Origin: Motiliproteus sp. SC1-56
GTDB taxonomy: Bacteria > Pseudomonadota > Gammaproteobacteria > Pseudomonadales > Balneatricaceae
Direction: 5' to 3'
DNA length: 64,000 bases
Assembly (NCBI RefSeq): GCF_017309075.1
Contig: NZ_JAEMGS010000008.1
Location: 149,930-213,929, forward strand
The notes beneath the pieces were generated by a model. It did not search any database, had not been told where the DNA came from, and saw only the letters and a program-made list of their open reading frames with translations. The translations under genes were made by a program, and so were the position numbers. This document shows, piece by piece, positions 38,431 to 46,270 of the stretch (positions within the stretch are counted from its first letter, which is position 1; each line of letters starts with the position of its first letter).

Positions 38431-38445
38431 ACTGGTAGGACCAGT
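38431..38445. promoter_or_regulatory. GlcC-type operator O2 (glcC-proximal)
   Basis: Second perfect copy, ACTGGT-AGG-ACCAGT, 110 bases from O1 (centre to centre) and 30 bases ahead of the regulator start. It is well placed for autoregulation. Confidence 0.8.
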
Positions 38446-38475
38446 GATCGATCGGAAAAAAGAGTGGGAATAAAG

Positions 38476-39219
38476 ATGGAAAACCACGCGCAGCCGGTCT
38501 CCCAGGTGATCGCCAACCAGATTGAGCAGATGGTGCTGGACGGCGCACTGAAGCCCGCCCAGAAAATCCCCTCCGAGCGGCAGCTGTCCAACCGGCTGGG
38601 AGTCTCGCGCACCATCGTTCGCGAAGCCTTGCACGCGCTGCAGGGGCGCGGGGTCATCAAGACCCGGCACGGGCAAGGCTCGTTCGTGGCCCGAATCGTG
38701 CCGGAACCCGAAGATGAAAGCCCACTCATGCAGCTGTTCTTCTCCCATTCGCGCACCCTCTTTGACCTCTACGAAGTGCGCGAACAACTGGAGGGACAGG
38801 CCGCCTACCTCACCGCCCAACGGGGCACCGAGGAGGACTTTTATCGCATTACCCAGGCCTTCGAAGCCATGGAGCGGGCCGACCCGCTCGCTAACGCAGA
38901 GCTTGACCACGCCTTTCACAAAGCGATTGTCGAGGCCTCACACAACGCGGTGTTGGTGCATATCCTCGCCAGCTTGAAAAAGCTGCTGCTGCACTCGGTG
39001 CACGCCTCGGTCGCCAACCTCAGCCACCGCCCGCAGGTGAGACAGCAAATCGACAAACACCACCGGCAGATCTACCACGCGATCATCAACCGGCAGGCCC
39101 AGTGGGCCCAAAAGGCGGCGGCCGCCCACGTGCGGCACGTCTGCGAGAGCATTCGGGAAATTGAAAAACAGGAACGGCACATTATTCGCGAAGCGATCAC
39201 TGATACCGCCGCGGGCTAA
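38476..39219 (+). CDS. glcC: GntR/FadR-subfamily transcriptional regulator, GlcC-like
   Basis: Likely ligand-responsive regulator of the divergent TRAP-glc operon. The 247-residue product (ATG at 38476; a GTG at 38464 is an alternative) has the winged helix at the N-terminus (KIPSERQLSNRLGVSRTIVREALHALQGRGVIKTRHGQGSFVA) and an all-helical FCD effector domain with metal-ligand-type residues (DHAFHKAIVEASHN and HVRHV near the end). GlcC naming rests on operon context; PdhR and LldR are the same family. Confidence 0.88.
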   Translation: MENHAQPVSQVIANQIEQMVLDGALKPAQKIPSERQLSNRLGVSRTIVREALHALQGRGVIKTRHGQGSFVARIVPEPEDESPLMQLFFSHSRTLFDLYEVREQLEGQAAYLTAQRGTEEDFYRITQAFEAMERADPLANAELDHAFHKAIVEASHNAVLVHILASLKKLLLHSVHASVANLSHRPQVRQQIDKHHRQIYHAIINRQAQWAQKAAAAHVRHVCESIREIEKQERHIIREAITDTAAG

Positions 39220-39225
39220 CGCTTT

Positions 39226-39240
39226 TCCGGTCCAACCAGT
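39226..39240. promoter_or_regulatory. Degenerate third copy of the GlcC-type operator
   Basis: TCCGGTCCAACCAGT lies 7 bases behind the glcC stop. It matches O1 at 13 of 15 positions, including the same CCA spacer. Only the left arm is damaged. Confidence 0.4.
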
Positions 39241-39369
39241 TCGTGCCGTGCCGAAGCAACTATTCGTCTGATCGTGCAGGGTGATTATCAAGGCAAACGA
39301 CTATCGCTATAGCGGGGACCCGTTGCTAGCAACGAGCCTTCGAGTAAAGCCGATCGCATCGATGATGCG

Positions 39370-40164
39370 TCAATGCTCGCGCAAACGCCGGGCGCGGCCG
39401 GGGGTGGCTTCGAAATGCTTTTTGTAGGCCCGGGTGAAACTGGAGACGCCTGAAAAGCCCACCTTGGCCGCCACAACCGCCAATGGCACCTGGCTGTTGA
39501 GCACCAGCAACCGGGCCCGCTCCATCCGGCGTTGCATCACGTATTGCTGCGGCGTCTGGCCAAGGTGTTGCTGACACAAATGGTACAGGTGGCTCTCACT
39601 GAGATGGGCCATCGCGGCCAGTTCGGCATTGCTGGGCGGGGTGGCGAGGCGGCGGTCAATAAAGGTATCCAACTGCGCAAGCCGGAGCCGGGAACCGGTA
39701 TGTGAGGAGAGGGTATCGGGCGAGTAGAGCTGACACAGGCGGGTCATGAACAAGGAGACCAACTGGCAACCGACCAGGGGGTTGAGCGCACCGCTGCCTC
39801 GCTGCAGAAGGTTCGCGGCATAATCGAGCAGCGGCAGCGTGGCGGCGTCCAGGGAGAGAAACTCCGGGCGTTGAAACAGCGTCTCTTCAAAGGGCAACCC
39901 GCAGGCCTGTTCCAGGGCCTGAACATAGGGGTCGTTGAAAAAGAGATCGATCACCAGCAGTTCACTCTCCTGGCTCAGCCCCTCGTAGTTGTGTTCCGCC
40001 GCCAGCGGGACCAAGGCAACCGCGCCCTTGCGCAGCCTCCCCGTCTCCTGCCTGAATCCACAGTCCATCTGCCCGCGCCAGCCGATCAGCACCTGGGCGA
40101 AATCATGGCGATGCTCACCGCTTTGGCGGGCGATCAAATTGCGGCGGGCCTGGCTGCTTCTCAT
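39370..40164 (-). CDS. AraC-family transcriptional regulator
   Basis: The ATG at 40164 (MRSSQARRNLIARQSGEHRHDFAQVLIGWRGQ) gives 264 residues; a longer frame would run through the promoter of the divergent gene. Residues about 15-95 look like a cupin-type ligand domain (HRHDFAQVLIGW, GAVALVPLAAEHNYEG), and the C-terminal third is an AraC double helix-turn-helix (SNAELAAMAHLSESHLYHLCQQHLGQTPQQYVMQRRMERARLLV and VAAKVGFSGVSSFTRAYKKHFEATPGRAR). Divergent from the cyclodeaminase-like gene, which it probably controls. Confidence 0.88.
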   Translation of the reverse strand: MRSSQARRNLIARQSGEHRHDFAQVLIGWRGQMDCGFRQETGRLRKGAVALVPLAAEHNYEGLSQESELLVIDLFFNDPYVQALEQACGLPFEETLFQRPEFLSLDAATLPLLDYAANLLQRGSGALNPLVGCQLVSLFMTRLCQLYSPDTLSSHTGSRLRLAQLDTFIDRRLATPPSNAELAAMAHLSESHLYHLCQQHLGQTPQQYVMQRRMERARLLVLNSQVPLAVVAAKVGFSGVSSFTRAYKKHFEATPGRARRLREH

Positions 40165-40297
40165 GTACGACCTGTCGGACAAGCTGGCTCGCAAACGCGC
40201 TGCATAGCCTGGGTATATAACATCGGAGTCTGGGTAAACGGATGATAAAACTTTTCCGTTACCATCGCTTGGCAGAGTAACAACAGGAGTCACCGTC

Positions 40298-41260
40298 ATG
40301 CAATTGAACGCCGAGCAACTGCGAGCCGCCCTGCCCTGGGACGAGCTGATTGCGTCTCTGAAGGAGATGTTCGCCCGCGGCGCCGTCCAGTCTCCCCTGC
40401 GCCACCAGCACACCCTGGCGGTCCCGGGCGAGCCCGACGCCACCGTGCTGCTGATGCCGGCCTGGCTTGAAGGGGAGTACCTCGGCGTCAAACAGGTCAA
40501 TGTGTTCCCGGGCAACAGCCGGCGGTACAGCCCTGGCCTCAGCAGTTATTACACCCTGAGCTGCGGCAAGACGGGAGCGCCGCTGGCGCAAATGGACGGC
40601 AACGAACTGACCTCGCGGCGCACGGCAGCAGCGTCGGCGCTGGCCTCCCGGTTTCTGTCCCGAGAGGACGCCAGCGAACTGTTGATAGTCGGCGCGGGCA
40701 GCATGGCGCGGCAGCTGATTCCGGCGCACCTCAGTGTCCGCCCCATTCAGACGGTCAGGGTCTGGAACCGGCGCAAAGAGTCGAGCGTGGCCTTGGTTGA
40801 GGAGTTGCGGGCGGCGGGCATCGACGCCCATTGCTGCGAGCAGGACCAATTACAAACGGCCGCACAGCAAGCGGACATCATCAGCTGCGCCACCCTGGCG
40901 ACCGAGCCCCTGATCCAGGGTGACTGGCTCAAGCCCGGCGCCCACCTGGACCTGGTGGGCAGCTTTACCCCCGCCATGCGCGAAACGGACAACACCGCCA
41001 TGGCGCGTGGTGCAGTCTTTGTGGATACCCGGCTCGGCGCGCTCAGCGAAAGCGGGGACCTGATCATCCCGATCCAAGAAGGCGCGCTCCGCGCCGAAGA
41101 GGTCGTGGCTGAGCTTGCCGAGCTCTGTGCAGGCCGGCATAAAGGCCGCGCCGCCCTGCAAGACCCCGGCAACGCCATTACCGTCTTCAAATCAGTCGGG
41201 GACTCCGGCGAAGACCTCGCCGCCGCCATCCTCGCCCACCAGCGCAGCCGTCAGCCCTGA
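40298..41260 (+). CDS. Ornithine cyclodeaminase / mu-crystallin family protein
   Basis: NAD(P)-binding protein of the OCD/mu-crystallin family. Members range from ornithine cyclodeaminase to ketimine (pyrroline-2- or piperideine-2-carboxylate) reductases, alanine dehydrogenase and EutC of some ectoine clusters. The 320-residue product has GVKQVNVFPGNSRRYSPGLSSYY near the substrate site, DGNELTSRRTAAASALASRFLSR and the Rossmann motif LLIVGAGSMARQLIPAHL, then VRVWNRRKE. I cannot pick the exact substrate. Confidence 0.85.
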   Translation: MQLNAEQLRAALPWDELIASLKEMFARGAVQSPLRHQHTLAVPGEPDATVLLMPAWLEGEYLGVKQVNVFPGNSRRYSPGLSSYYTLSCGKTGAPLAQMDGNELTSRRTAAASALASRFLSREDASELLIVGAGSMARQLIPAHLSVRPIQTVRVWNRRKESSVALVEELRAAGIDAHCCEQDQLQTAAQQADIISCATLATEPLIQGDWLKPGAHLDLVGSFTPAMRETDNTAMARGAVFVDTRLGALSESGDLIIPIQEGALRAEEVVAELAELCAGRHKGRAALQDPGNAITVFKSVGDSGEDLAAAILAHQRSRQP

Positions 41261-41291
41261 GGGGGCGCAGGGCTCGCTATTATTGAAGGGT

Positions 41292-41320
41292 GCCGGTTGT
41301 CAGGAAATCCAACCGGCTTT
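41292..41320 (+). terminator. Likely terminator after the cyclodeaminase-like gene
   Basis: GCCGGTTG and CAACCGGC form a perfect 8-bp stem with a 10-base loop, followed by TTT. It begins 32 bases behind the stop codon. The T-run is short. Confidence 0.55.
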
Positions 41321-41467
41321 GCGACAGCCGTGCATCACGTCAATACGGTCGTGGCATGAGAGATAACCGTTTGGCAGCCACGCCAGATTACGAAGGGTCG
41401 TCAGACCTTCGCGTCCCGGAGAAAAAAGGCATGGGGGCCGCTTTAAATGCGTGGCTTACTAGGAACT

Positions 41468-41493
41468 GGCGGTTTCCAGGGAAGGAAACCGCC
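41468..41493 (+). other. 10-bp perfect hairpin upstream of the GST-like gene
   Basis: GGCGGTTTCC (41468-41477) and GGAAACCGCC (41484-41493) with a six-base loop, ending 30 bases before the next start codon. There is no T-run, so it is more likely a leader structure or a repeat remnant than a terminator. The surrounding 41321-41467 holds no supported gene. Confidence 0.5.
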
Positions 41494-41523
41494 GACGCTG
41501 ACCACTGATATCAAGGCGCGATC

Positions 41524-42126
41524 ATGAAGCTCTTTTTGAATAAAACCTCCCCTTACGCCCGCATGGCGCGCATCGTCATGTTAGAAAAAGGGCTTTCTGA
41601 CCAGGTTGCGCTGTGCTGGTGTGATCCATGGGGCGAGGATGAACAATTGCTCGCAGCAAATCCCGTTGGCCGCATCCCGGTATTGGTCACGGACAGCGGC
41701 AACCCTCTGAGCGAGTCAATGCTGATTGCCTTTTACTTGAATGACCTCCCGCCCGGCCCCTCCCTGGTTCCGGAAAATCGAAAAGAGGCGGTGCTTCACC
41801 TTGCCGGGCTTGGACAAGGCCTGATGGATGCCTCATTCACGATGGTTATCTCAAGAAAATATCTAAACACGGAAGTCAACGATTCAGTCTTGGACCAGCG
41901 CCGTTGGCGCGCGATTGACCGCACACTTGAACGGCTCGAGCACTGTATCGACAGCTATTCATTGGCCGGGGAAATAACGCTGGGGGACATCTCGGTCGCC
42001 GTGGCGCTGGAATACCTGGGATTCCGGCTCCCTGAGCTAAACACGCCAGACAAGTATCCCAACCTGGAGGCATGGCGAAACACGATTACTCGACGTTCCA
42101 GCTTCACCAGCACGACGTTCTCGTAA
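41524..42126 (+). CDS. Glutathione S-transferase family protein
   Basis: Soluble GST-fold protein of unknown substrate. The 200-residue product has a thioredoxin-like N-terminal domain (MKLFLNKTSPYARMARIVMLEKGL, NPVGRIPVLVTDSGNPLSESMLIAFYL, where ES is the glutathione-binding turn) and a helical C-terminal domain with the N-capping box LGDISVAVALEYLGFRLPEL. It is AT-richer than its neighbours and lies between two non-coding stretches, which hints at a separate origin. Confidence 0.85.
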   Translation: MKLFLNKTSPYARMARIVMLEKGLSDQVALCWCDPWGEDEQLLAANPVGRIPVLVTDSGNPLSESMLIAFYLNDLPPGPSLVPENRKEAVLHLAGLGQGLMDASFTMVISRKYLNTEVNDSVLDQRRWRAIDRTLERLEHCIDSYSLAGEITLGDISVAVALEYLGFRLPELNTPDKYPNLEAWRNTITRRSSFTSTTFS

Positions 42127-42617
42127 GTATCTTTGCGATCATCCTCGACGCCACTGCCGATTGCTCCCGAACCCCGTCGCCCGGGCCAATCAGCCCCCCC
42201 CCGCGTTAATCTGCGACCAGGTCGCAGACGCAAAAGAAAGGCCATCATCGATGGCGCTCCGCTCCCCCCGGGGACACAAGACCGATGCGGCAAAAGAACC
42301 CGGGCTCTGCCGGACAGCGCTGTATGCAAAGCTGCGCCAGCCCGGGGTAGGCGATGAAGCGAGGCCGCCGGTAGCGAATTCGACAATTTCCCGCCTGCCC
42401 CGCCCGGCAGGGACTATCCTCTGAGAGTGCGTAGCGCCATCGAACCGCAGTGTGGTTAAACCGACGCGCGCTCGACCGACGCCATCACCCGGGCCACGAT
42501 CAAGCCCCTGCCCTTTTCCAAAACCGGCCCGTTCAGCCACTGCCCCTTGAGCCCGGCTGGCGATCGGACAGTCGCCGGCATACGCGCTTCAACCCGTAAC
42601 GACTCTGCGAGGTGACC
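42127..42617. other. 490-bp non-coding segment with a 19-bp palindrome
   Basis: No supported gene. It holds a perfect palindrome TCTGCGACCAGGTCGCAGA at 42210-42228 and a hairpin CCTGCC/GGCAGG at 42394-42411. A minus-strand frame of 116 codons (42190-42540) covers most of it but has no recognisable domain or ribosome-binding site. The segment may be an intergenic repeat, an RNA gene or a control region for the downstream molybdenum hydroxylase. Confidence 0.5.
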
Positions 42618-43079
42618 ATGGAGTTTCAACTCAACATCAACGGCGAGCAGCGAACCCTGGAGGCCGAGCCCGGCACGCCACTGCTCTGGGTTATCCGCGA
42701 CACCCTCGAGCTCACCGGCACCAAGTTCGGTTGCGGCGTCGCCGCCTGCGGCGCCTGCACCGTACACCTCAACGGCACCCCGGTGCGCGCCTGCAGCACG
42801 CCCATCGAAAACGCCCAGGAGGGCGAGCTGGTCACCATCGAGGGGCTGGACGATCCGGTGGCCACGGCGGTCCAGGAGGCCTGGCGCGAAAAGGACGTGG
42901 TCCAGTGCGGCTACTGCCAGTCCGGCCAGATCATGTCCGCCGTCGGCCTGCTGCGCCAGACACCGGCGCCCACCGAGGCACAGATCGACAGCTACATGGC
43001 CGGCAATGTCTGCCGCTGCGCCACCTACGTCCGGGTCAAGGACGCGATCAAGCTGGCCGCGCAGAAACTGGAGGGCTGA
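42618..43079 (+). CDS. Molybdenum hydroxylase [2Fe-2S] subunit (IorA/XdhC-small type)
   Basis: Small electron-transfer subunit of a xanthine-oxidase-family enzyme. The 153-residue product has a plant-type [2Fe-2S] site, C39-x4-C44-x2-C47-x11-C59, and the helical second site C97-x2-C100 with C132-x-C134. The ATG at 42618 fits the family length; a GTG two codons earlier is less likely. It is 3 bases ahead of the large subunit. Confidence 0.93.
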   Translation: MEFQLNINGEQRTLEAEPGTPLLWVIRDTLELTGTKFGCGVAACGACTVHLNGTPVRACSTPIENAQEGELVTIEGLDDPVATAVQEAWREKDVVQCGYCQSGQIMSAVGLLRQTPAPTEAQIDSYMAGNVCRCATYVRVKDAIKLAAQKLEG

Positions 43080-43082
43080 ACC

Positions 43083-45242
43083 ATGACCATCGATCTCTCC
43101 CGCCGTGATTTTCTCAAGGTCAGCGCCGGCAGCGCCGCCGCCCTGGTGGTGGGGCTCAGCCCCGCGGGCAGCCTGGCCGCCGGTCCGGAAGGCAGCGTGC
43201 TCAACCCCTTCGTGCACATTGATGCCGAGGGTGTGGTCACCGTAATTCTCAAGCACTTCGAAATGGGCCAGGGCACCAGCACCGGCCTCACCACCCTGGT
43301 GGCCGAGGAGCTGGATGCCGACTGGGCCACGATCAAGACGGCGTTCGCCCCCAGCGACAACGCCAAGTACAAGAACCTGGCCTTTGGCGTGCAGGGCACC
43401 GGCGGCTCCACCGCCATCGCCAACGCCTACACCCAGTACCGCCAGGCCGGTGCGGCGGCCCGCGACCTACTGGTACGCGCGGCCGCCCAGACCTGGCAGG
43501 TGGACCCGGCGACGATCCAGGTCGATAACGGAGTGCTGCGCGCCGGCAGCCATAGCGGCCACTTCGGCGAGTTCATCGACCAGGCCGCCCAGCTGACGCC
43601 CAGTCCGGAGCCGGCCCTCAAGCCTGCGGAGCAGTTCCGGCTGATCGGCAAGCTGAACCTGCCCCGCAAGGACTCCCGGGACAAGACCGACGGCAGCGCC
43701 CGCTTCGCCATGGACGTCAAGCTCCCGGGAATGCTCTACGCGGTGATCCTGCGCAGCCCCAGATTCGGCGGCATCCTCAAGGATTTCGACGCCGGCGACG
43801 CAGCCGCCGTGGCCGGGTTTGTCACCGCCAAGGCCCTGCCCAACGGCGCCGGCGTAGCGGTCTACGGCAAAAACACCTGGGCCGCGCTCAAGGCCCGCCA
43901 AGCAATCCGCGCCGACTGGGACTTCGCTCAGGCGGAGCAGCGCAGCAGCGCCGAGATGCTCGCCGCACACCGCTCCGCGGCCGACAGTCCCCAGTACCAG
44001 GCTCGCCCCGAGACCACCGACACGGTGGCTCCCCGGGTTGCGGTCGCCTCCCGGCGCATCGAGGCGGAGTTCAGCTTCCCCTTTCTCGCCCACGCCCCCA
44101 TGGAGCCCTTGGTGTGCGTAATCGAACCCACCGATAACGGCGTGCAGATTCACGACGGCTGCCAGTTCCCGGCCATCGCCCACGGCGCGGTCGCCACCGT
44201 GCTGCAACTCAGCCCCGAGCAGGTGGAGATCAACACCCTTTACGCCGGCGGCTCCTTCGGTCGCCGCGCCACCCCAACGGCGGACTACCAGGTGGAGGCG
44301 GCGCAGGCCTTCGCCCTGCTGGGCGGCAAGATCCCCCTCAAGCTGCTCTGGAGCCGGGAGGACGACATCCAGGGTGGCTACTACCGTCCCATGGCCCTGC
44401 ACCGGGCCGCTATCGGGCTGGACGACCAGGGGCAGATTGTCGGCTGGGATCACCGTGTCGTCGCCAAGTCGATCCTCAAGGGCACCCCCTTTGAGAGCGC
44501 CGCGGTGCACGAGGGGCTGGATCACAGCGTGGTCGAGGGACTGGCCGATACCCTCTACCGGCTACCGAATCTCGCGGTCGGGGTCAGCGACTTCCACACC
44601 CCGGTGCCGGTGCTCTGGTGGCGGTCGGTGGGCCACACCCATACCGGCTTCGTCATGGAGAGCCTGCTGGACATGGTGGCCCACGAGACCGGGCGGGACC
44701 CGGTCGAACTGCGGCTATCCCTGCTGGACCGCGGCGACAAAACCCAGGCCCGGCTGGCCGGTGTGATCGAGGCGGCGCGGGATCTCGCCGGCTGGAAGCC
44801 CGGGCAGAAACGGGGCTTCGCGGTCCACTACTCTTTCAGTACCTTCGTGGCCGTGGTGGCGGACGTTTCGGCCGACGGCGACCAGGTCCACGTGGACAAG
44901 CTCCATATGGCCGTGGACTGTGGCGTAGCGGTCAATCCGGACGTCATCCGGGCGCAGATGGAAGGCGGCGCCGGCTTCGGGCTGGGCGCGATCCTGCGCA
45001 ACGAAATCACCTTCCAGGAGGGCGAGGTGGTACAGAACAACTTCCCCCAGTACCTGCCCCTGCGGATGCCGGACATGCCCGAGGTCGCGGTGCACATCGT
45101 ACCCTCGACACTTGCCCCCACCGGGGTTGGTGAGCCGGGGGTGCCCCCCACCGGGCCGGCGGTGGCCAACGCCATCTTCGCCGTCACCGGCCGGCGCGTC
45201 ACCGAGCTGCCGTTGACTAAGGCCGGCTTGCGCTTCGTCTGA
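43083..45242 (+). CDS. Tat-exported molybdopterin hydroxylase large subunit (IorB-like aldehyde/isoquinoline oxidoreductase)
   Basis: Catalytic subunit that hydroxylates aldehydes or N-heterocycles with water at a molybdopterin-cytosine-dinucleotide cofactor. The 719-residue product begins with a Tat signal S6-R7-R8-D-F-L-K and a hydrophobic stretch to SLAAG, so it acts in the periplasm. FEMGQGTSTGLTTLVAEELDADW, GVQGTGGSTAIANAYTQYRQAGAAARDLL and the duplicated-domain layout are IorB-like. GVGEPGVPPTGPAVANAIF near the end carries the catalytic glutamate. No cytochrome subunit follows. Substrate unknown. Confidence 0.9.
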   Translation: MTIDLSRRDFLKVSAGSAAALVVGLSPAGSLAAGPEGSVLNPFVHIDAEGVVTVILKHFEMGQGTSTGLTTLVAEELDADWATIKTAFAPSDNAKYKNLAFGVQGTGGSTAIANAYTQYRQAGAAARDLLVRAAAQTWQVDPATIQVDNGVLRAGSHSGHFGEFIDQAAQLTPSPEPALKPAEQFRLIGKLNLPRKDSRDKTDGSARFAMDVKLPGMLYAVILRSPRFGGILKDFDAGDAAAVAGFVTAKALPNGAGVAVYGKNTWAALKARQAIRADWDFAQAEQRSSAEMLAAHRSAADSPQYQARPETTDTVAPRVAVASRRIEAEFSFPFLAHAPMEPLVCVIEPTDNGVQIHDGCQFPAIAHGAVATVLQLSPEQVEINTLYAGGSFGRRATPTADYQVEAAQAFALLGGKIPLKLLWSREDDIQGGYYRPMALHRAAIGLDDQGQIVGWDHRVVAKSILKGTPFESAAVHEGLDHSVVEGLADTLYRLPNLAVGVSDFHTPVPVLWWRSVGHTHTGFVMESLLDMVAHETGRDPVELRLSLLDRGDKTQARLAGVIEAARDLAGWKPGQKRGFAVHYSFSTFVAVVADVSADGDQVHVDKLHMAVDCGVAVNPDVIRAQMEGGAGFGLGAILRNEITFQEGEVVQNNFPQYLPLRMPDMPEVAVHIVPSTLAPTGVGEPGVPPTGPAVANAIFAVTGRRVTELPLTKAGLRFV

Positions 45243-45283
45243 GCCCAGGCTGACCGAGGATAGGCTTCTATGAGCAATCAACC

Positions 45284-46270
45284 ATGAGTAACCAACTCGC
45301 CGACCTGCTGGCCGCCTGGCAGGCCGCCGAGTCCGACACCCAGTGGGTGCTGGGCACCGTCTACCGGACCGAGGGTTCAGCCTACCGCAAAGCCGGGGCG
45401 ATGATGCTGATCAATGATCGGGGCCAGCAGTACGGGCTGCTCAGCGGCGGCTGCCTGGAGTCCGACATCGTTCGCAACGCCCGCCGGGTGATGCTCAGCG
45501 GCCGGCCACTGATCCTGACTTACGACGGCAGCGACGAGGACGATCTGGCGTTCCAGCTTGGCATCGGCTGCGGCGGCACCGTCCACCTGATGCTGCAGCC
45601 TCTGACGGCGGAGAACAACCTGGCGCTGGACGCAGTGGCGGCTGCGCTGCATCGCCGCGAGCCCGGCACCTACTACCAGGAGATCGGCGGCAGCGGAGCC
45701 CGTTTCGAACCCGGCGAGATACGCCCCTTCGAACACAGCCGAATCGAGGCAGGCTGGCTGGTCACCCCCATCCGTCCCGGGCCCCACCTGCTGGTGCTGG
45801 GCGGCGGCATCGACGCCCGCCCGCTGGTCCAGATCGCCAAAGCCCTGGGCTGGCGGGTCACCCTGGCGGATCCCCGTCCCGCCAACGCCCGCCCCGAGCA
45901 CTTCCCCGGGGCGGACCGGGTTCTGCGGGAGACCGGCCCGGCCCTGGCCCGCTACGCCGCCGCAAGCCGGGTTGACGCGGCGGTATTGATGAGCCACAAC
46001 CTCGACCTGGACGCCGAAGGACTGGCGCAACTGCACGGGGCCGGCCCCCGCCACATCGCCCTACTCGGCCCCCGACACCGCTTTGAGCGCGTACTGGCGC
46101 GAGCCGCGCTTCTGGAATCCGATCTGGGCTGTTCGGTATCGGGACCGGCGGGGCTCGATATCGGCGGCCAGCTCCCAGAAAGCATCGCCCTCTCCATTCT
46201 GGCCGAGTGCCACCGGGAGCTGTACATCCGCTCCGCCCAGGCTCCGCTGCAGGTGGCGGCGAACCGGTGA
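45284..46270 (+). CDS. XdhC/CoxI-family molybdenum cofactor insertion factor
   Basis: Chaperone that binds the molybdopterin cofactor, promotes its sulfuration and loads it into xanthine-oxidase-family enzymes. The 328-residue product has the N-terminal XdhC domain (VLGTVYRTEGSAYRKAGAMMLI, then GLLSGGCLESDIVRNA) and a C-terminal Rossmann domain (LLVLGGGIDARPLVQIAKALGWRVTLADPR). Lies 41 bases behind the large subunit and overlaps the next gene by 4 bases. Confidence 0.92.
   Translation: MSNQLADLLAAWQAAESDTQWVLGTVYRTEGSAYRKAGAMMLINDRGQQYGLLSGGCLESDIVRNARRVMLSGRPLILTYDGSDEDDLAFQLGIGCGGTVHLMLQPLTAENNLALDAVAAALHRREPGTYYQEIGGSGARFEPGEIRPFEHSRIEAGWLVTPIRPGPHLLVLGGGIDARPLVQIAKALGWRVTLADPRPANARPEHFPGADRVLRETGPALARYAAASRVDAAVLMSHNLDLDAEGLAQLHGAGPRHIALLGPRHRFERVLARAALLESDLGCSVSGPAGLDIGGQLPESIALSILAECHRELYIRSAQAPLQVAANR

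Noticed and set aside
41290..41508. 72-codon plus-strand frame just upstream of the GST-like gene
   Set aside because: No ribosome-binding site, no recognisable domain, and it contains both hairpins of the gap. A small real gene starting at 41356 cannot be fully excluded.
42190..42540. 116-codon minus-strand frame over the non-coding segment
   Set aside because: No ribosome-binding site or domain; composition is compatible with chance in GC-rich DNA. It is worth revisiting if copies of the segment exist elsewhere.
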